DNA of 16,641 bases from CAYXGZ01 sp964464755 (GCA_964464755.1 CAYXGZ010000067.1:1-16641); one strand, 5' to 3'; shown: positions 6,726 to 14,447, counted from the first letter of the stretch. Program-made: numbers and translations. The notes: a model not told the origin generated them from the letters alone.

Positions 6726-7906
6726 GGGCCGACGTCGTCATCGTCGGGGCGAGCCTCGCCGGCGGCGCGGCCGCGAAGCGGCTCGTCGACGCGGGCTTCC
6801 ACGCGATCCTCGTCGAGCGCAAGGAGCTGCCCCGGCACAAGATCTGCTCCGGCATCCTCTCGCCGCGGGGCTACCGCTTCCTCCGGGAGAACTTCGGGGA
6901 GCCGCCGGACGAGGCCTACCACGAGCCGAAGTGGGTGACGGGGGTGAACTTCCTCTTCCCCAACGGCCTCCAGCTGCCGATGCCCTTCCACCCGGGGCCG
7001 ACGCCGCACATCTACCGCAAGCACGCGGACCACCACGTCGTGAAGCGGAGCCGGGCCGAGATCCACGAGCGGACGGAGTTCCTGGACCTGGAGCCGGGGG
7101 CGAAGGACGTCGTGGTCCACGCGCGGAGGGCGGGCGAGCCGGTCACCTACCGCGCGCGCTACGTCATCGCCGCCGACGGGCCGAGGTCGAACGTCGTCGC
7201 GAAGCTCTACCCGACCTTCCGGGACAGCATCTTCTGGTTCGTGGTCGGGCAGAAGTACTACAAGGCCGACCTGGACCTGGACCCGAAGTGGTTCCACTTC
7301 ACGATCAACTCGAGGCTGGGCTACTACAACTGGTCGCACCCGGAGAACGGCTGCCACATCGTCGGGTACACCGGCGAGCACGGCGACGCCTGGCCCGAGG
7401 GGCACGCGAGGGTCGTGAAGTACTTCGAGGAGAACCACGGGCTCCGGATCCGCGAGGAGGTCTTCCGCGAGGGCTGCCTCGAGAACTTCGGGATGTCGCT
7501 GACGAACCACTTCGTGTTCGGGCGGAAGCGGGTGCTCGTGACGGGCCAGGCGGCGGGCTTCCTGAACATGATGGCAGAGGGGATGTCCTGCGCGCTGCAC
7601 AGCGGGGCCATCGCGGGCGAATCGATCGTCGAGGCGCTCGAGCGGGACCGGGACGCGAACGAGCTGTACGGGAAGCTGATCCAGTCCGAGCGGCGGCGCA
7701 CGGTCGACCAGTGGAACCCGCTGAAGATCCTCTTCGACAACCCGCACGAGGCGGACCTGAAGGCCGCGATCCTGAAGTTCCCGATGAAGGACCGCCTCTA
7801 CATGGTGAAGGAGATGCTCGCGTACTGCGGGCAGTACCGGGGCTACGGCTGGATGGCCCCGATCCTCTCGGCCTCGCTGAAGCGGCTCTTCCTCGGGCGC
7901 TATTGA
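6713..7906 (+). CDS. Geranylgeranyl reductase-family FAD-dependent oxidoreductase
   Basis: A 397-residue flavoprotein of the geranylgeranyl reductase/p-hydroxybenzoate hydroxylase fold. Seen directly: N-terminal dinucleotide site VVIVGASLAGGAAAKRL (residues 8-24) with acidic Glu35; a KICSG segment at 43-47, where many family members have a conserved Cys; AADGPRSN at 153-160, the DG motif; and VTGQAAGFLNMMAEGMS at 276-292, the second FAD motif, with Gln in place of the usual Asp. LGYYNWSHP around 202-210 sits where the family has its aromatic, Pro-containing substrate-pocket motif. Family members reduce isoprenoid double bonds (archaeal lipids, chlorophyll side chain, menaquinone) or hydroxylate aromatics. 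It overlaps the Fe-S gene by 13 bp, so it is the third gene of the operon. The reaction is unknown; isoprenoid or quinone reduction fed by the Fe-S protein is a reasonable guess. Confidence 0.85.
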   Translation: MPEVRADVVIVGASLAGGAAAKRLVDAGFHAILVERKELPRHKICSGILSPRGYRFLRENFGEPPDEAYHEPKWVTGVNFLFPNGLQLPMPFHPGPTPHIYRKHADHHVVKRSRAEIHERTEFLDLEPGAKDVVVHARRAGEPVTYRARYVIAADGPRSNVVAKLYPTFRDSIFWFVVGQKYYKADLDLDPKWFHFTINSRLGYYNWSHPENGCHIVGYTGEHGDAWPEGHARVVKYFEENHGLRIREEVFREGCLENFGMSLTNHFVFGRKRVLVTGQAAGFLNMMAEGMSCALHSGAIAGESIVEALERDRDANELYGKLIQSERRRTVDQWNPLKILFDNPHEADLKAAILKFPMKDRLYMVKEMLAYCGQYRGYGWMAPILSASLKRLFLGRY

Positions 7907-8499
7907 CGGCGCCGGAGCTCCTCGCGGAGCGCCGCCACCTCCGCCTCCAGGGCGGCCACCCTCGCCTCCAGGCCCGGCGCCTCCGCCGCGGCGGGAGGGG
8001 CGGCCTCGTCCGGCCCGTACCAGAGGTGGTCGAATCGAACCGCGCTCTTGCCCGGCTGCCGGGGCAGCTCGCGGACCACGGGCGGGGTCCGCGCCGCGAA
8101 CTCCTTGAGCAGCGCGACGACGCCCTCGAGCTCCGGAAGCTGGACCATCCGCGACGCGTTCGTCTTGAGCTCGCCCGCCGTCTGCGGGCCGCGCAGCAGC
8201 AGCTCGGCGACCAGGGCCAGGCGCGGGCCGGTCCAGCCCCACTCCTCCTCGACCCGGTGCCGGTAGCGCTCGACGCGGGCCCCGCTCACCTCCTCGACCA
8301 GCCTCGCCGCGCCCAGCTCCCGGGCCGCGCGGGCGACCTCGTCCTCCGTGAGCTTCAGCACGGGCTCCCGGCACGTCAGCTGGTTGCAGCCCGCGACGAG
8401 CGCGCTCAGCGTGAGCGGGTACGACCCCGGCGTGGTGAACGCCTTCTCGACGAGGACGCCCAGCACGCGGCGGCGCGCGGGATCCAGGTGGCGCGTCAT
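7900..8499 (-). CDS. YceH/DUF480 family protein
   Basis: A 199-residue protein, the usual length for this family. The N-terminal signature is strong: LDPARRRVLGVLVEKAFTTP, then YPLTLSALVAGCNQ and the following REPVLKL, matching the first winged-helix domain of YceH. A second winged-helix-like part follows (LVAELLLRGPQTAGELKTNA). The C-terminus (about 170-197) is a short heptad coiled coil, LEARVAALEAEVAALREELRR, preceded by an Ala/Pro linker. The family probably binds nucleic acid or protein; its exact role is not established. The ATG at 8499 overlaps the stop of the upstream gene as ATGA, so it is the last gene of a coupled operon. Its 3' end overlaps the flavoprotein gene on the other strand by 7 bp. 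Confidence 0.9.
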   Translation of the reverse strand: MTRHLDPARRRVLGVLVEKAFTTPGSYPLTLSALVAGCNQLTCREPVLKLTEDEVARAARELGAARLVEEVSGARVERYRHRVEEEWGWTGPRLALVAELLLRGPQTAGELKTNASRMVQLPELEGVVALLKEFAARTPPVVRELPRQPGKSAVRFDHLWYGPDEAAPPAAAEAPGLEARVAALEAEVAALREELRRRQ

Positions 8500-8999
8500 G
8501 GCGCCGGGATCCCCAGCAGCGCGGCGAGCGACGCCGCGCCGCGACCCGAGGCCGCGACGACGTTCCCGTAGCCCTGGCCGCCGCCCTCGATGCTCCACGA
8601 CGTGATCCGGGGCGCCCCGGGGGCGAGGACCGCCCGCAGCAGCTCCAGCTCCGAGGCCAGCTCCTCCGGGCCGCAGGATCCGCAGCCGTGCTCGATCCAG
8701 ATCGCGTCCCCGCCCGCCTGCACCGTCGAGTAGTTCCAGATGTTGACCGAGGCCCGGCCCTCGAGGTTGTCCAGGATCGCGCGCCCGTGGAACCGGTCCA
8801 CGTAGAGGTCGTAGGTGGCCGTCTCGACCGGCCCCCGGAGCCCGGAGTCCATCGGGCCCGGGTGCTCCGTCCGCGCGAAGGCCTCCATCGGCAGCGCGCG
8901 CACGAGCGGCCGGGGATCGCCCTCGAGCCGCAGCTCCAGGAAGTGATCGGGGCCGTTGGACCCGACGACGTCCACCCAGGTCCGCGCGGGATTCCCCAT
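8496..8999 (-). CDS. Conserved-looking hypothetical protein with CxxC motif
   Basis: A 167-residue protein that I do not recognise. It has no signal peptide and no membrane segment, so it is probably cytoplasmic. A CGSC pair lies at 106-109 in the context EHGCGSCGPEE, which could bind a metal or form a disulfide. Around it are mixed beta segments (TYDLYVDRF, SVNIWNYSTV, DAIWIEH) and a Gly-rich stretch (EGGGQGYGN) near 140-148. The gene is real by context: its ATG overlaps the stop of the lipoprotein gene by one base (TGATG) and its stop overlaps the ATG of the YceH gene (ATGA). Coupling on both sides suggests a fixed stoichiometry with those products. No function is proposed. Confidence 0.75.
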   Translation of the reverse strand: MGNPARTWVDVVGSNGPDHFLELRLEGDPRPLVRALPMEAFARTEHPGPMDSGLRGPVETATYDLYVDRFHGRAILDNLEGRASVNIWNYSTVQAGGDAIWIEHGCGSCGPEELASELELLRAVLAPGAPRITSWSIEGGGQGYGNVVAASGRGAASLAALLGIPAP

Positions 9000-9808
9000 C
9001 AGCGGAGGCCCAGGTTGAGCCGCAGGAGGTCCCACAGCTTCCCGAAATGGTCGTGGATCGGGTGCGTGGAGGACATGAACGCCCGTCCCCAGCGCGACTC
9101 CCCGAGGTCCTGCCACCCGGCGCCCGGCGACTCCCCGCCGATGGCCACGGAGATCCAGGCCAGCTGGTCCTTCATCGAGTGGACCCGGGTCAGCGTCACG
9201 AGGGCCACGCGGGCCCCTTCGCCCCGGTGCACCGAGAGCGACCACCCCTCGGGGAGCACGCCCTCGCAGCGCAGGCCGATCTCGACCCAGGTCGGCCGCT
9301 TCCCGGGGCCGACCTCGACCCGGACCTCGTTGGAGACCAGCAGGATCTCCGAGCGGTCCCGCCGGAGCTCCGGGTCCGACTCGCCGGGATGGATGTCGAG
9401 CCCCCTTCCGGAGAACCGGATCCGGTACGTCCCCTCTCCCGCGATCAAGTACTGCTCCGCCACGTCGAGGGACTCGAAGAGGACGACCTCCTCCCCGGGG
9501 TCCAGCCGCCGGTCCTGGCCCGAGGTCTGGTGGGACCCGAAGATGTACCGCGAGGACGGACCCTCCACGTCCAGCGAGCCGTTGATGCCCGCCTGCTGCG
9601 CGTCGTAGACCGCGGGGCGGGCTCCCCGGTTCCTCAGGAGGAGTCTCACCCGCAGCGGGCCGCCGACGCGGGGCGCGGAGTCGAGGAGCACGAGCCGGGT
9701 GGAGAGGCCGTGCTGCTCGGCACCCCATCCGTCGGAGGGCGGGGCCGGCCGGGGCGCGGGCGGAGTCGAGCAGCCCGCGAGCAGGAGCAGGACGAGGACT
9801 CGGCGCAT
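8999..9808 (-). CDS. Lipoprotein of unknown function
   Basis: A 269-residue protein with a textbook lipoprotein signal: MRRVLVLLLLAGC, lipobox LAGC and Cys13 as the lipidated residue, followed by a Pro-rich linker. The rest is largely beta: LSTRLVLLDSAP and PLRVRLLLRNRG resemble the first strands of an Ig-like domain often used for stress or load-type accessory proteins, and EGTYRIRFSGRG resembles a later strand. I do not recognise a named family. The start at 9808 was chosen over 9940 because it opens the signal peptide and has AGGAGG six bases upstream. It is the first gene of the coupled set that continues into the CxxC protein and YceH. The product most likely sits at the inner or outer membrane on the periplasmic side. 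Confidence 0.8.
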   Translation of the reverse strand: MRRVLVLLLLAGCSTPPAPRPAPPSDGWGAEQHGLSTRLVLLDSAPRVGGPLRVRLLLRNRGARPAVYDAQQAGINGSLDVEGPSSRYIFGSHQTSGQDRRLDPGEEVVLFESLDVAEQYLIAGEGTYRIRFSGRGLDIHPGESDPELRRDRSEILLVSNEVRVEVGPGKRPTWVEIGLRCEGVLPEGWSLSVHRGEGARVALVTLTRVHSMKDQLAWISVAIGGESPGAGWQDLGESRWGRAFMSSTHPIHDHFGKLWDLLRLNLGLR

Positions 9809-9825
9809 CGGTTTCCTCCTCCCCC

Positions 9826-9835
9826 ATGCTACGCT
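9826..9835. promoter_or_regulatory. Putative overlapping divergent -10 elements
   Basis: The ten bases ATGCTACGCT contain TACGCT on the plus strand (9830-9835), reading toward the cupin gene at 9861, and TAGCAT on the minus strand (9831-9826), reading toward the lipoprotein gene at 9808. Both fit the TAnnnT -10 pattern and share the central TA. Shine-Dalgarno sites lie downstream in both directions (GGAGGGG at 9851-9857 and AGGAGG at 9820-9815). The motifs are seen; promoter activity is inferred. Confidence 0.35.
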
Positions 9836-9860
9836 TCCCCGCGGCGAAACGGAGGGGTCC

Positions 9861-10229
9861 ATGGGCGACAAGGTCAACCTGGCGGAGAAGCTCGCGACGT
9901 TCCGCGAGCACTGGGTCCCGAAGGTCGTCGGCGAGCTCAACGGCCAGTACGTGAAGGTCGCGAAGTTCCTCGGCCCCTACGTCTGGCACCGGCACGCGGG
10001 CGAGGACGAGCTCTTCCTCGTGCTGAAGGGCCGCCTGCGGATCGAGCTGCGCGACCGGAACGTCGAGCTCGGCGAGGGCGAGTTCTTCGTCGTCCCCCGC
10101 GGGGTGGAGCACCGGCCCGTGGCCGACGCCGAGGTGCACGCGCTGCTCTTCGAGCCGGCCGCGACGCGGAACACCGGCGACGTGGACCACCGCTACACGA
10201 TCGAGCCGGGGAGCCTCGAGAAGATCTGA
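9861..10229 (+). CDS. Small single-domain cupin
   Basis: A 122-residue protein with one cupin 2 barrel. Motif 1 is HRHAGEDELFLVLKG, giving metal ligands His43, His45 and Glu50, with Gly57 closing the motif. Motif 2 is GEFFVVPRGVEH, giving His84. The full 3-His/1-Glu set is present, so a bound divalent metal is expected. Such proteins may be isomerases, dioxygenases or small-molecule binding proteins; nothing in the neighbourhood points to one. The protein lacks a signal peptide and is probably cytoplasmic. The start at 9861 is fixed by GGAGGGG three bases upstream. The gene stands alone between two minus-strand units, and its TGA abuts the opposing stop with no gap (TGATCA). Confidence 0.88.
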   Translation: MGDKVNLAEKLATFREHWVPKVVGELNGQYVKVAKFLGPYVWHRHAGEDELFLVLKGRLRIELRDRNVELGEGEFFVVPRGVEHRPVADAEVHALLFEPAATRNTGDVDHRYTIEPGSLEKI

Positions 10230-10946
10230 TCAGAAGCCGAGGTCGAGGCCGACGACGAACCCGCGGAGCTCGTACTCCAGGTCCGAGCCGTCGAGCGTCT
10301 CCTGCAGGTGCGTCCGCGTCCAGCCGCCGAAGAGGCAGGCCGAGGGCTCCCGCGGCCAGGCCCGGATCACCAGGCCCGCCTCCGCGCGCGAGAACACGAG
10401 CTTGCTCATGGCCGGCCCGAGGCTCCAGGTCCCTCCGAGCTCGGCGTAGGGCCCGAACCACGGCAGGAGCCGCAGCTCGCCGCGGGCCCGGGCGCGCAGC
10501 CCCCAGAAGGTCGAGGCGTCCCGGTCGTCGGCCCCCGCGCCCGACAGGCGCAGGTCGACGCGGGTCGCCTCGAGGCCGCAGCCCGCCTCCAGGCGGAACC
10601 GGCCCGCCCCGCCCGCGGGGACCTCGTCGCGGTACAGCACGTCGAAGCCGATCCAGGTGAGCCGGCACTCCGAGTCGATGTCGGCGGGGCCCGTCCACTG
10701 CGTTCCGGCGAAGTCGATCAACTCGCCCGGCGCCAGCGACTGGGTATCCGAGCCCGTGACCCGGCCGGCGTCGATCATCCCGAGCGCGCCGAGCCCGGGC
10801 TCGCTCGGGGCCCCGACCGGGAAGGTCAGCCTGAGGTGGGCCGCCGAGGCCGAGGAATCGCGGCCCTCGATGTCGACGAGGTTCGCCGAGCCGCAGGCGG
10901 CCAGCAGCGGGAGGACGGCCAGCAGGCCGAGGGGCGGGATCCTCAT
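10230..10946 (-). CDS. Lipoprotein with outer-membrane beta-barrel-like body
   Basis: A 238-residue protein with signal sequence MRIPPLGLLAVLPLLAAC; lipobox LAAC gives lipidated Cys18. The body alternates hydrophobic and polar residues in strands typical of small outer-membrane barrels (for example RFRLEAGCGLEATRVDLRL, WFGPYAELGGTWSLG, KLVFSRAEAGLVIRAW). It ends in LEYELRGFVVGLDLGF, whose terminal Phe after alternating hydrophobics resembles the BAM-recognised signal. A lipid anchor and a barrel together are unusual, so the early Cys may instead mark a simple signal peptide. No family is recognised. It lies 84 bp downstream of the STAS-FHA gene on the same strand; a 24-codon frame in that gap overlaps its ATG. 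Confidence 0.75.
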   Translation of the reverse strand: MRIPPLGLLAVLPLLAACGSANLVDIEGRDSSASAAHLRLTFPVGAPSEPGLGALGMIDAGRVTGSDTQSLAPGELIDFAGTQWTGPADIDSECRLTWIGFDVLYRDEVPAGGAGRFRLEAGCGLEATRVDLRLSGAGADDRDASTFWGLRARARGELRLLPWFGPYAELGGTWSLGPAMSKLVFSRAEAGLVIRAWPREPSACLFGGWTRTHLQETLDGSDLEYELRGFVVGLDLGF

Positions 10947-11030
10947 GAACTTTGGGGAGCAATTCCCCTGCCGGGCGTCCCGGGGCCCCCGAAGAGGCCG
11001 CGGCCAAGGACTTTCATGGCACGCAGCGGA
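10947..11030 (-). other. GC-rich intergenic leader with clustered inverted repeats
   Basis: This 84-bp gap between the STAS-FHA gene and the lipoprotein gene holds several inverted repeats: GGGGA-5-TCCCC (10954-10968), CCGGG-3-CCCGG (10971-10983), GGGGCCCC (10982-10989) and GGCCGCGGCC (10996-11005). None is followed by a T-run, so this is not a classical intrinsic terminator. A minus-strand frame of 24 codons (ATG at 11017, TGA at 10943) overlaps the lipoprotein ATG as ATGA; it has no Shine-Dalgarno site. The region may be an attenuating leader or a Rho-type end, or the repeats may only reflect high GC. Confidence 0.4.
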
Positions 11031-11705
11031 CTAATCCCCGCCCGGCTCCAGGAAGCGCAGCTCGAACTCCCCGATGCGGATCACGTCGCCCTCGGCGAGC
11101 ACGTGGGCCGCGATCTTCTTGGACCCGACGAACGTCGAGCCCTTGGCGGCGAGGTGCCGGACGACGTAGCCCTCCGGCGTCCCGGAGATCTCGGCGTGCT
11201 TCGGCTCGACGAACGGCGCCCTCACGTGGATCATGGCCTCGGGGTCGCTGCCCACGAGGACCGGCTGGTCGCCGATCGGGTACTCCTGGCCCTCTCCCGG
11301 GCCGCGCCCCACGAGGAGCCGCGGCTTGTGGGAAAGCTCGCGCGCCCGGGCGGCCGCGAACTTCCCGGCGGCCTCGAAGTCGTCGAAGAAGTGGAAGAAC
11401 TGCACGAGGCCGAGCTGGGCGAGCACGTACTTGACCTTGGGGTCGGCCTGGACGAACGCGATGGCCCCGCCGCGGCGCTCGAGCCGGACGACGAGGTCCG
11501 CCAGGTAGGACAGCGTGATGCTCGGCAGGAAGGGGACGCCCTGGAGGCCGACGAGGAGGATGCACGGCGGGCCCGCGACGGCGGCGTCGACGGCGTGCTT
11601 GAAGGCGGCGACGCCGGAAAGCGTCATCTGGCCGCGCGCGACGACCTCGATCGCGCGGGGTTCGCCCGGGCAGGGCCGCTGGTCGACGACGAGGTCCGCG
11701 CTCAT
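11031..11705 (-). CDS. STAS-FHA two-domain signalling protein
   Basis: A 224-residue protein. Residues 15-115 form a STAS/anti-sigma-factor-antagonist-like domain (AIEVVARGQMTLSGVAAFKHAV, then ILLVGLQGVPFLPSITLSYLADLV). The usual Asp before the regulatory Ser is Pro61, but Ser62 is kept. Residues 128-222 form an FHA domain (VLVGSDPEAMIHV, EPKHAEI, STFVGSKKI, LAEGDVIRIGEFELRF). The Arg that normally contacts phosphothreonine after the first Gly is Ser153, and the Ser of the SxxH motif is altered to leave KH (169-170), so phosphopeptide binding may be weak or lost. The protein is probably cytoplasmic and links a partner-switch fold to a phosphopeptide-type fold. It starts three bases after the moaE stop, with AGGAGGT five bases before its ATG. 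Confidence 0.83.
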   Translation of the reverse strand: MSADLVVDQRPCPGEPRAIEVVARGQMTLSGVAAFKHAVDAAVAGPPCILLVGLQGVPFLPSITLSYLADLVVRLERRGGAIAFVQADPKVKYVLAQLGLVQFFHFFDDFEAAGKFAAARARELSHKPRLLVGRGPGEGQEYPIGDQPVLVGSDPEAMIHVRAPFVEPKHAEISGTPEGYVVRHLAAKGSTFVGSKKIAAHVLAEGDVIRIGEFELRFLEPGGD

Positions 11706-11708
11706 GTC

Positions 11709-12173
11709 CTACCTCCTCGAGCTCCCCGGCCGGCCCCGGGTTCCGGGATTCCGCCGCGCCGGCTCCTCGCCGATCCACGCCCGGCCGCGGGCGTAGAACT
11801 CCTCCTTCCAGATCGGCGTGATCCGCTTCAGGCGCTCGATGAGGTACCGGGCGCCCGCGAACGCCTCCGCCCGGTGCACGGCGGAGACGGCGCAGATCAC
11901 GCTGGCCTCGGTGAACCGCAGCGAGCCGGTGCGGTGGGCGATGTAGACGGCGCGCACGCCGTGCCGGGCCCGCGCCTCCGCGGCGATGGTCCGGAACGTC
12001 GCGAGGGCCATCTCGCGGAAGGCCGAGTAGGAGATGCGGCGCACGCGCTTCCCGTCGTGGTGGTTGCGCACCGTGCCGACGAAGAGGGCGACGCCCCCGC
12101 AGTCCGGCCGGAGCACGGCGCGGCAGGCCGTGTCCACCGAGAGCCGGCGGGCGGTGACCAGGAACTTATCCAC
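11709..12173 (-). CDS. moaE: Molybdopterin synthase catalytic subunit MoaE
   Basis: A 154-residue protein matching MoaE along its length. It is the large subunit of molybdopterin synthase, which transfers sulfur from thiocarboxylated MoaD to precursor Z (cPMP) in the cytoplasm to give molybdopterin. Family residues are present: VGTVR (Arg36), the AHRTG segment at 79-83, the SAVHRAEAF motif (His100, Arg101), Lys116 and PIWKEE with Lys123, which correspond to the active-site set known from E. coli MoaE. The last 20 residues are a basic, Pro/Gly-rich tail beyond the usual end. The start is GTG at 12173, overlapping the moaD stop by 8 bp. No other moa gene is in the window, so the rest of the pathway must lie elsewhere. 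Confidence 0.95.
   Translation of the reverse strand: MDKFLVTARRLSVDTACRAVLRPDCGGVALFVGTVRNHHDGKRVRRISYSAFREMALATFRTIAAEARARHGVRAVYIAHRTGSLRFTEASVICAVSAVHRAEAFAGARYLIERLKRITPIWKEEFYARGRAWIGEEPARRNPGTRGRPGSSRR
11711..11717 (-). promoter_or_regulatory. Shine-Dalgarno site for the STAS-FHA gene
   Basis: AGGAGGT on the minus strand, inside the last codons of moaE and five bases before the ATG at 11705. It is one of the strongest ribosome sites in the window and suggests that the third gene is translated well within the moa operon. Confidence 0.75.
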
Positions 12174-12390
12174 CGGCCACCGGGGGGATGAGCGACACGA
12201 CGTCGCCGGGCCGCAGCGCCACCGAGGCCCGGGCGTAGTCGGTGTTCACGGCGAGGCGCACGGACCGGGGCACGTCGAGCGAGCGGCGGACCTCGGCGAG
12301 GGCCCCGCCCGCCGTGTCCGCCTCGACGACCAGCTCCTCGCGGCCCGCGCGCTCCGCGAGGTAGCCGAACAGCCGCACGCGCACCTTCAT
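12166..12390 (-). CDS. moaD: Molybdopterin synthase sulfur carrier subunit MoaD
   Basis: A 74-residue ubiquitin-like protein, the normal MoaD size. It begins MKVRVRLFGYLAERAG, contains VRLAVNTDYA in the middle and DVVSLIPPVAGG at the end. The C-terminal Gly-Gly is the feature that matters: it is adenylated and converted to a thiocarboxylate that donates sulfur to MoaE. The first gene of the moaD-moaE-STAS-FHA unit, it overlaps moaE by 8 bp, as expected for two subunits of one complex. It is divergent from the helicase gene across a 50-bp gap. No Shine-Dalgarno sequence precedes the ATG. Confidence 0.95.
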   Translation of the reverse strand: MKVRVRLFGYLAERAGREELVVEADTAGGALAEVRRSLDVPRSVRLAVNTDYARASVALRPGDVVSLIPPVAGG

Positions 12391-12398
12391 CGCGGATC

Positions 12399-12404
12399 AG
12401 GGTA
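12399..12404 (-). promoter_or_regulatory. Putative -10 element of the moaD operon
   Basis: TACCCT on the minus strand fits the TAnnnT pattern and ends eight bases before the moaD ATG at 12390. With no Shine-Dalgarno site in between, a leaderless or near-leaderless mRNA would result. No convincing -35 is seen. Confidence 0.3.
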
Positions 12405-12425
12405 GCAGGACCCCGCCCGACCGGG

Positions 12426-12431
12426 TAGACT
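12426..12431 (+). promoter_or_regulatory. Putative -10 element of the helicase gene
   Basis: TAGACT fits the -10 pattern and ends nine bases before the ATG at 12441. The intervening bases are pyrimidine-rich and carry no Shine-Dalgarno site. It would drive the helicase divergently from moaD. No -35 is evident. Confidence 0.4.
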
Positions 12432-12440
12432 GTCCGCCCC

Positions 12441-13643
<1,203 letters not shown>

Positions 13644-13649
<6 letters not shown>

Positions 13650-13658
13650 GTCCTAGCG
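13644..13658. repeat. 15-bp palindrome spanning two convergent stop codons
   Basis: CGCTAGG-T-CCTAGCG is a perfect inverted repeat with a one-base centre. It contains the TAG of the helicase gene (13647-13649) and, on the other strand, the TAG of the PDZ gene (13655-13653). As RNA it could form only a short stem of about 6 bp, with no T-run on either side. It may be a weak bidirectional end signal or a by-product of the abutting stops. Confidence 0.5.
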
Positions 13659-14441
13659 AGGGGCCTTCACCGCGAAGGCCATCCGGACGCCGCCGCGGTC
13701 CACCTTCAGCCAGAGCTCGTCCGCCTTCTTCACCTCGAGCTCGGACTTCAGGCCGTTGCGCAGCGACGCGAGATCCGTGACCTCCCAGTCGTTCACCGCG
13801 AAGATCCGGTCGCCGGACTGCAGGCCGACGGAGCCCGCGGGGCCCTTGGGGTCGACGTGGGTGACGACGGCCGCGCCCTCGGCCTCGACGCGGATCCCCA
13901 GGAGCGGCAGGGCGCCCGGGTTCGGCGGCACCGGCGCGTCCGTGGGCGGCGTCGGCGCGTCGGAGGGCGGCGCCTTCGACGGGTTGCGCAGCAGGGCCTC
14001 CGTCACGCGGTCCGTGTCGCCCGGGATCTCCTTGAGCCGGCGGGCGAGGTGCAGGCGGGCGTCGGGCTGGAGGTCCCGCGCGCGGGCGAGCCGCTCGAGG
14101 ATGCCGAGCCGGTGCCGGTCGTTCTCGAGGGCGTCGACGGCGAGGTCGACGAGGTGCACCTGCTCGTGGGCCGAGAGGCCGCGGCGGTCGGCGATCTTCT
14201 CGAGCGCGTCGGCGCGCTTGCGCTCCGAGGCGAGCCCGGCGGCGGCCTCCAGGTCGGCGCAGGCCGGACCGTGCTCCCGGTACTCGCGGGCCGGGCGCTC
14301 CCGCTTCGCCTCGGGGGCGGGCGTCTCCTGCACCCGGCGCGGGTAGCGGCGGGCCGGGGCGTCCACCTCGCCGTAGTCCTCGATCACGCAGCCGGCGGCC
14401 AGGAGGAGGGTCGGGAGGGCGATCGCGAGTCGGTGGTTCAT
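13653..14441 (-). CDS. PDZ-domain lipoprotein
   Basis: A 262-residue protein. The N-terminus MNHRLAIALPTLLLAAGC has lipobox LAAGC with Cys18 as the anchor. Residues 20-60 are basic and Pro-rich. Residues 62-152 are helical with two or three repeats of about 35 residues (KRADALEKIADRRGLSAHEQ, then HRLGILERLARARDLQPDAR), a pattern that recalls DUF4476-type repeats. A Pro-rich linker (155-178) leads to a C-terminal PDZ domain (179-260) with LGIRVEAEG, GPAGSVGLQSGDRIFAVNDWEV and LASLRNGL. There is no protease domain, so this is a binding or scaffold protein on the periplasmic face. A TATAAT lies six bases before the ATG, giving it its own promoter. Confidence 0.85.
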   Translation of the reverse strand: MNHRLAIALPTLLLAAGCVIEDYGEVDAPARRYPRRVQETPAPEAKRERPAREYREHGPACADLEAAAGLASERKRADALEKIADRRGLSAHEQVHLVDLAVDALENDRHRLGILERLARARDLQPDARLHLARRLKEIPGDTDRVTEALLRNPSKAPPSDAPTPPTDAPVPPNPGALPLLGIRVEAEGAAVVTHVDPKGPAGSVGLQSGDRIFAVNDWEVTDLASLRNGLKSELEVKKADELWLKVDRGGVRMAFAVKAPR

Positions 14442-14447
14442 GCGTCG

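Noticed and set aside
6662..8374. Long minus-strand frame opposite the geranylgeranyl-reductase-like gene
   Set aside because: Its composition is Arg/Val/Leu/Pro-biased, it has no motif, and it lies antisense to a well-supported flavoprotein; only the separate YceH gene on that strand is supported.
9809..9940. In-frame 44-residue N-terminal extension of the lipoprotein
   Set aside because: It would bury the lipoprotein signal peptide inside the protein and overlap the divergent cupin gene; AGGAGG supports the start at 9808.
10954..10968. GGGGA-5-TCCCC as an intrinsic terminator
   Set aside because: The stem is only 5 bp and no T-run follows on either strand; it also sits directly before a start codon, so it is recorded only as part of the leader.
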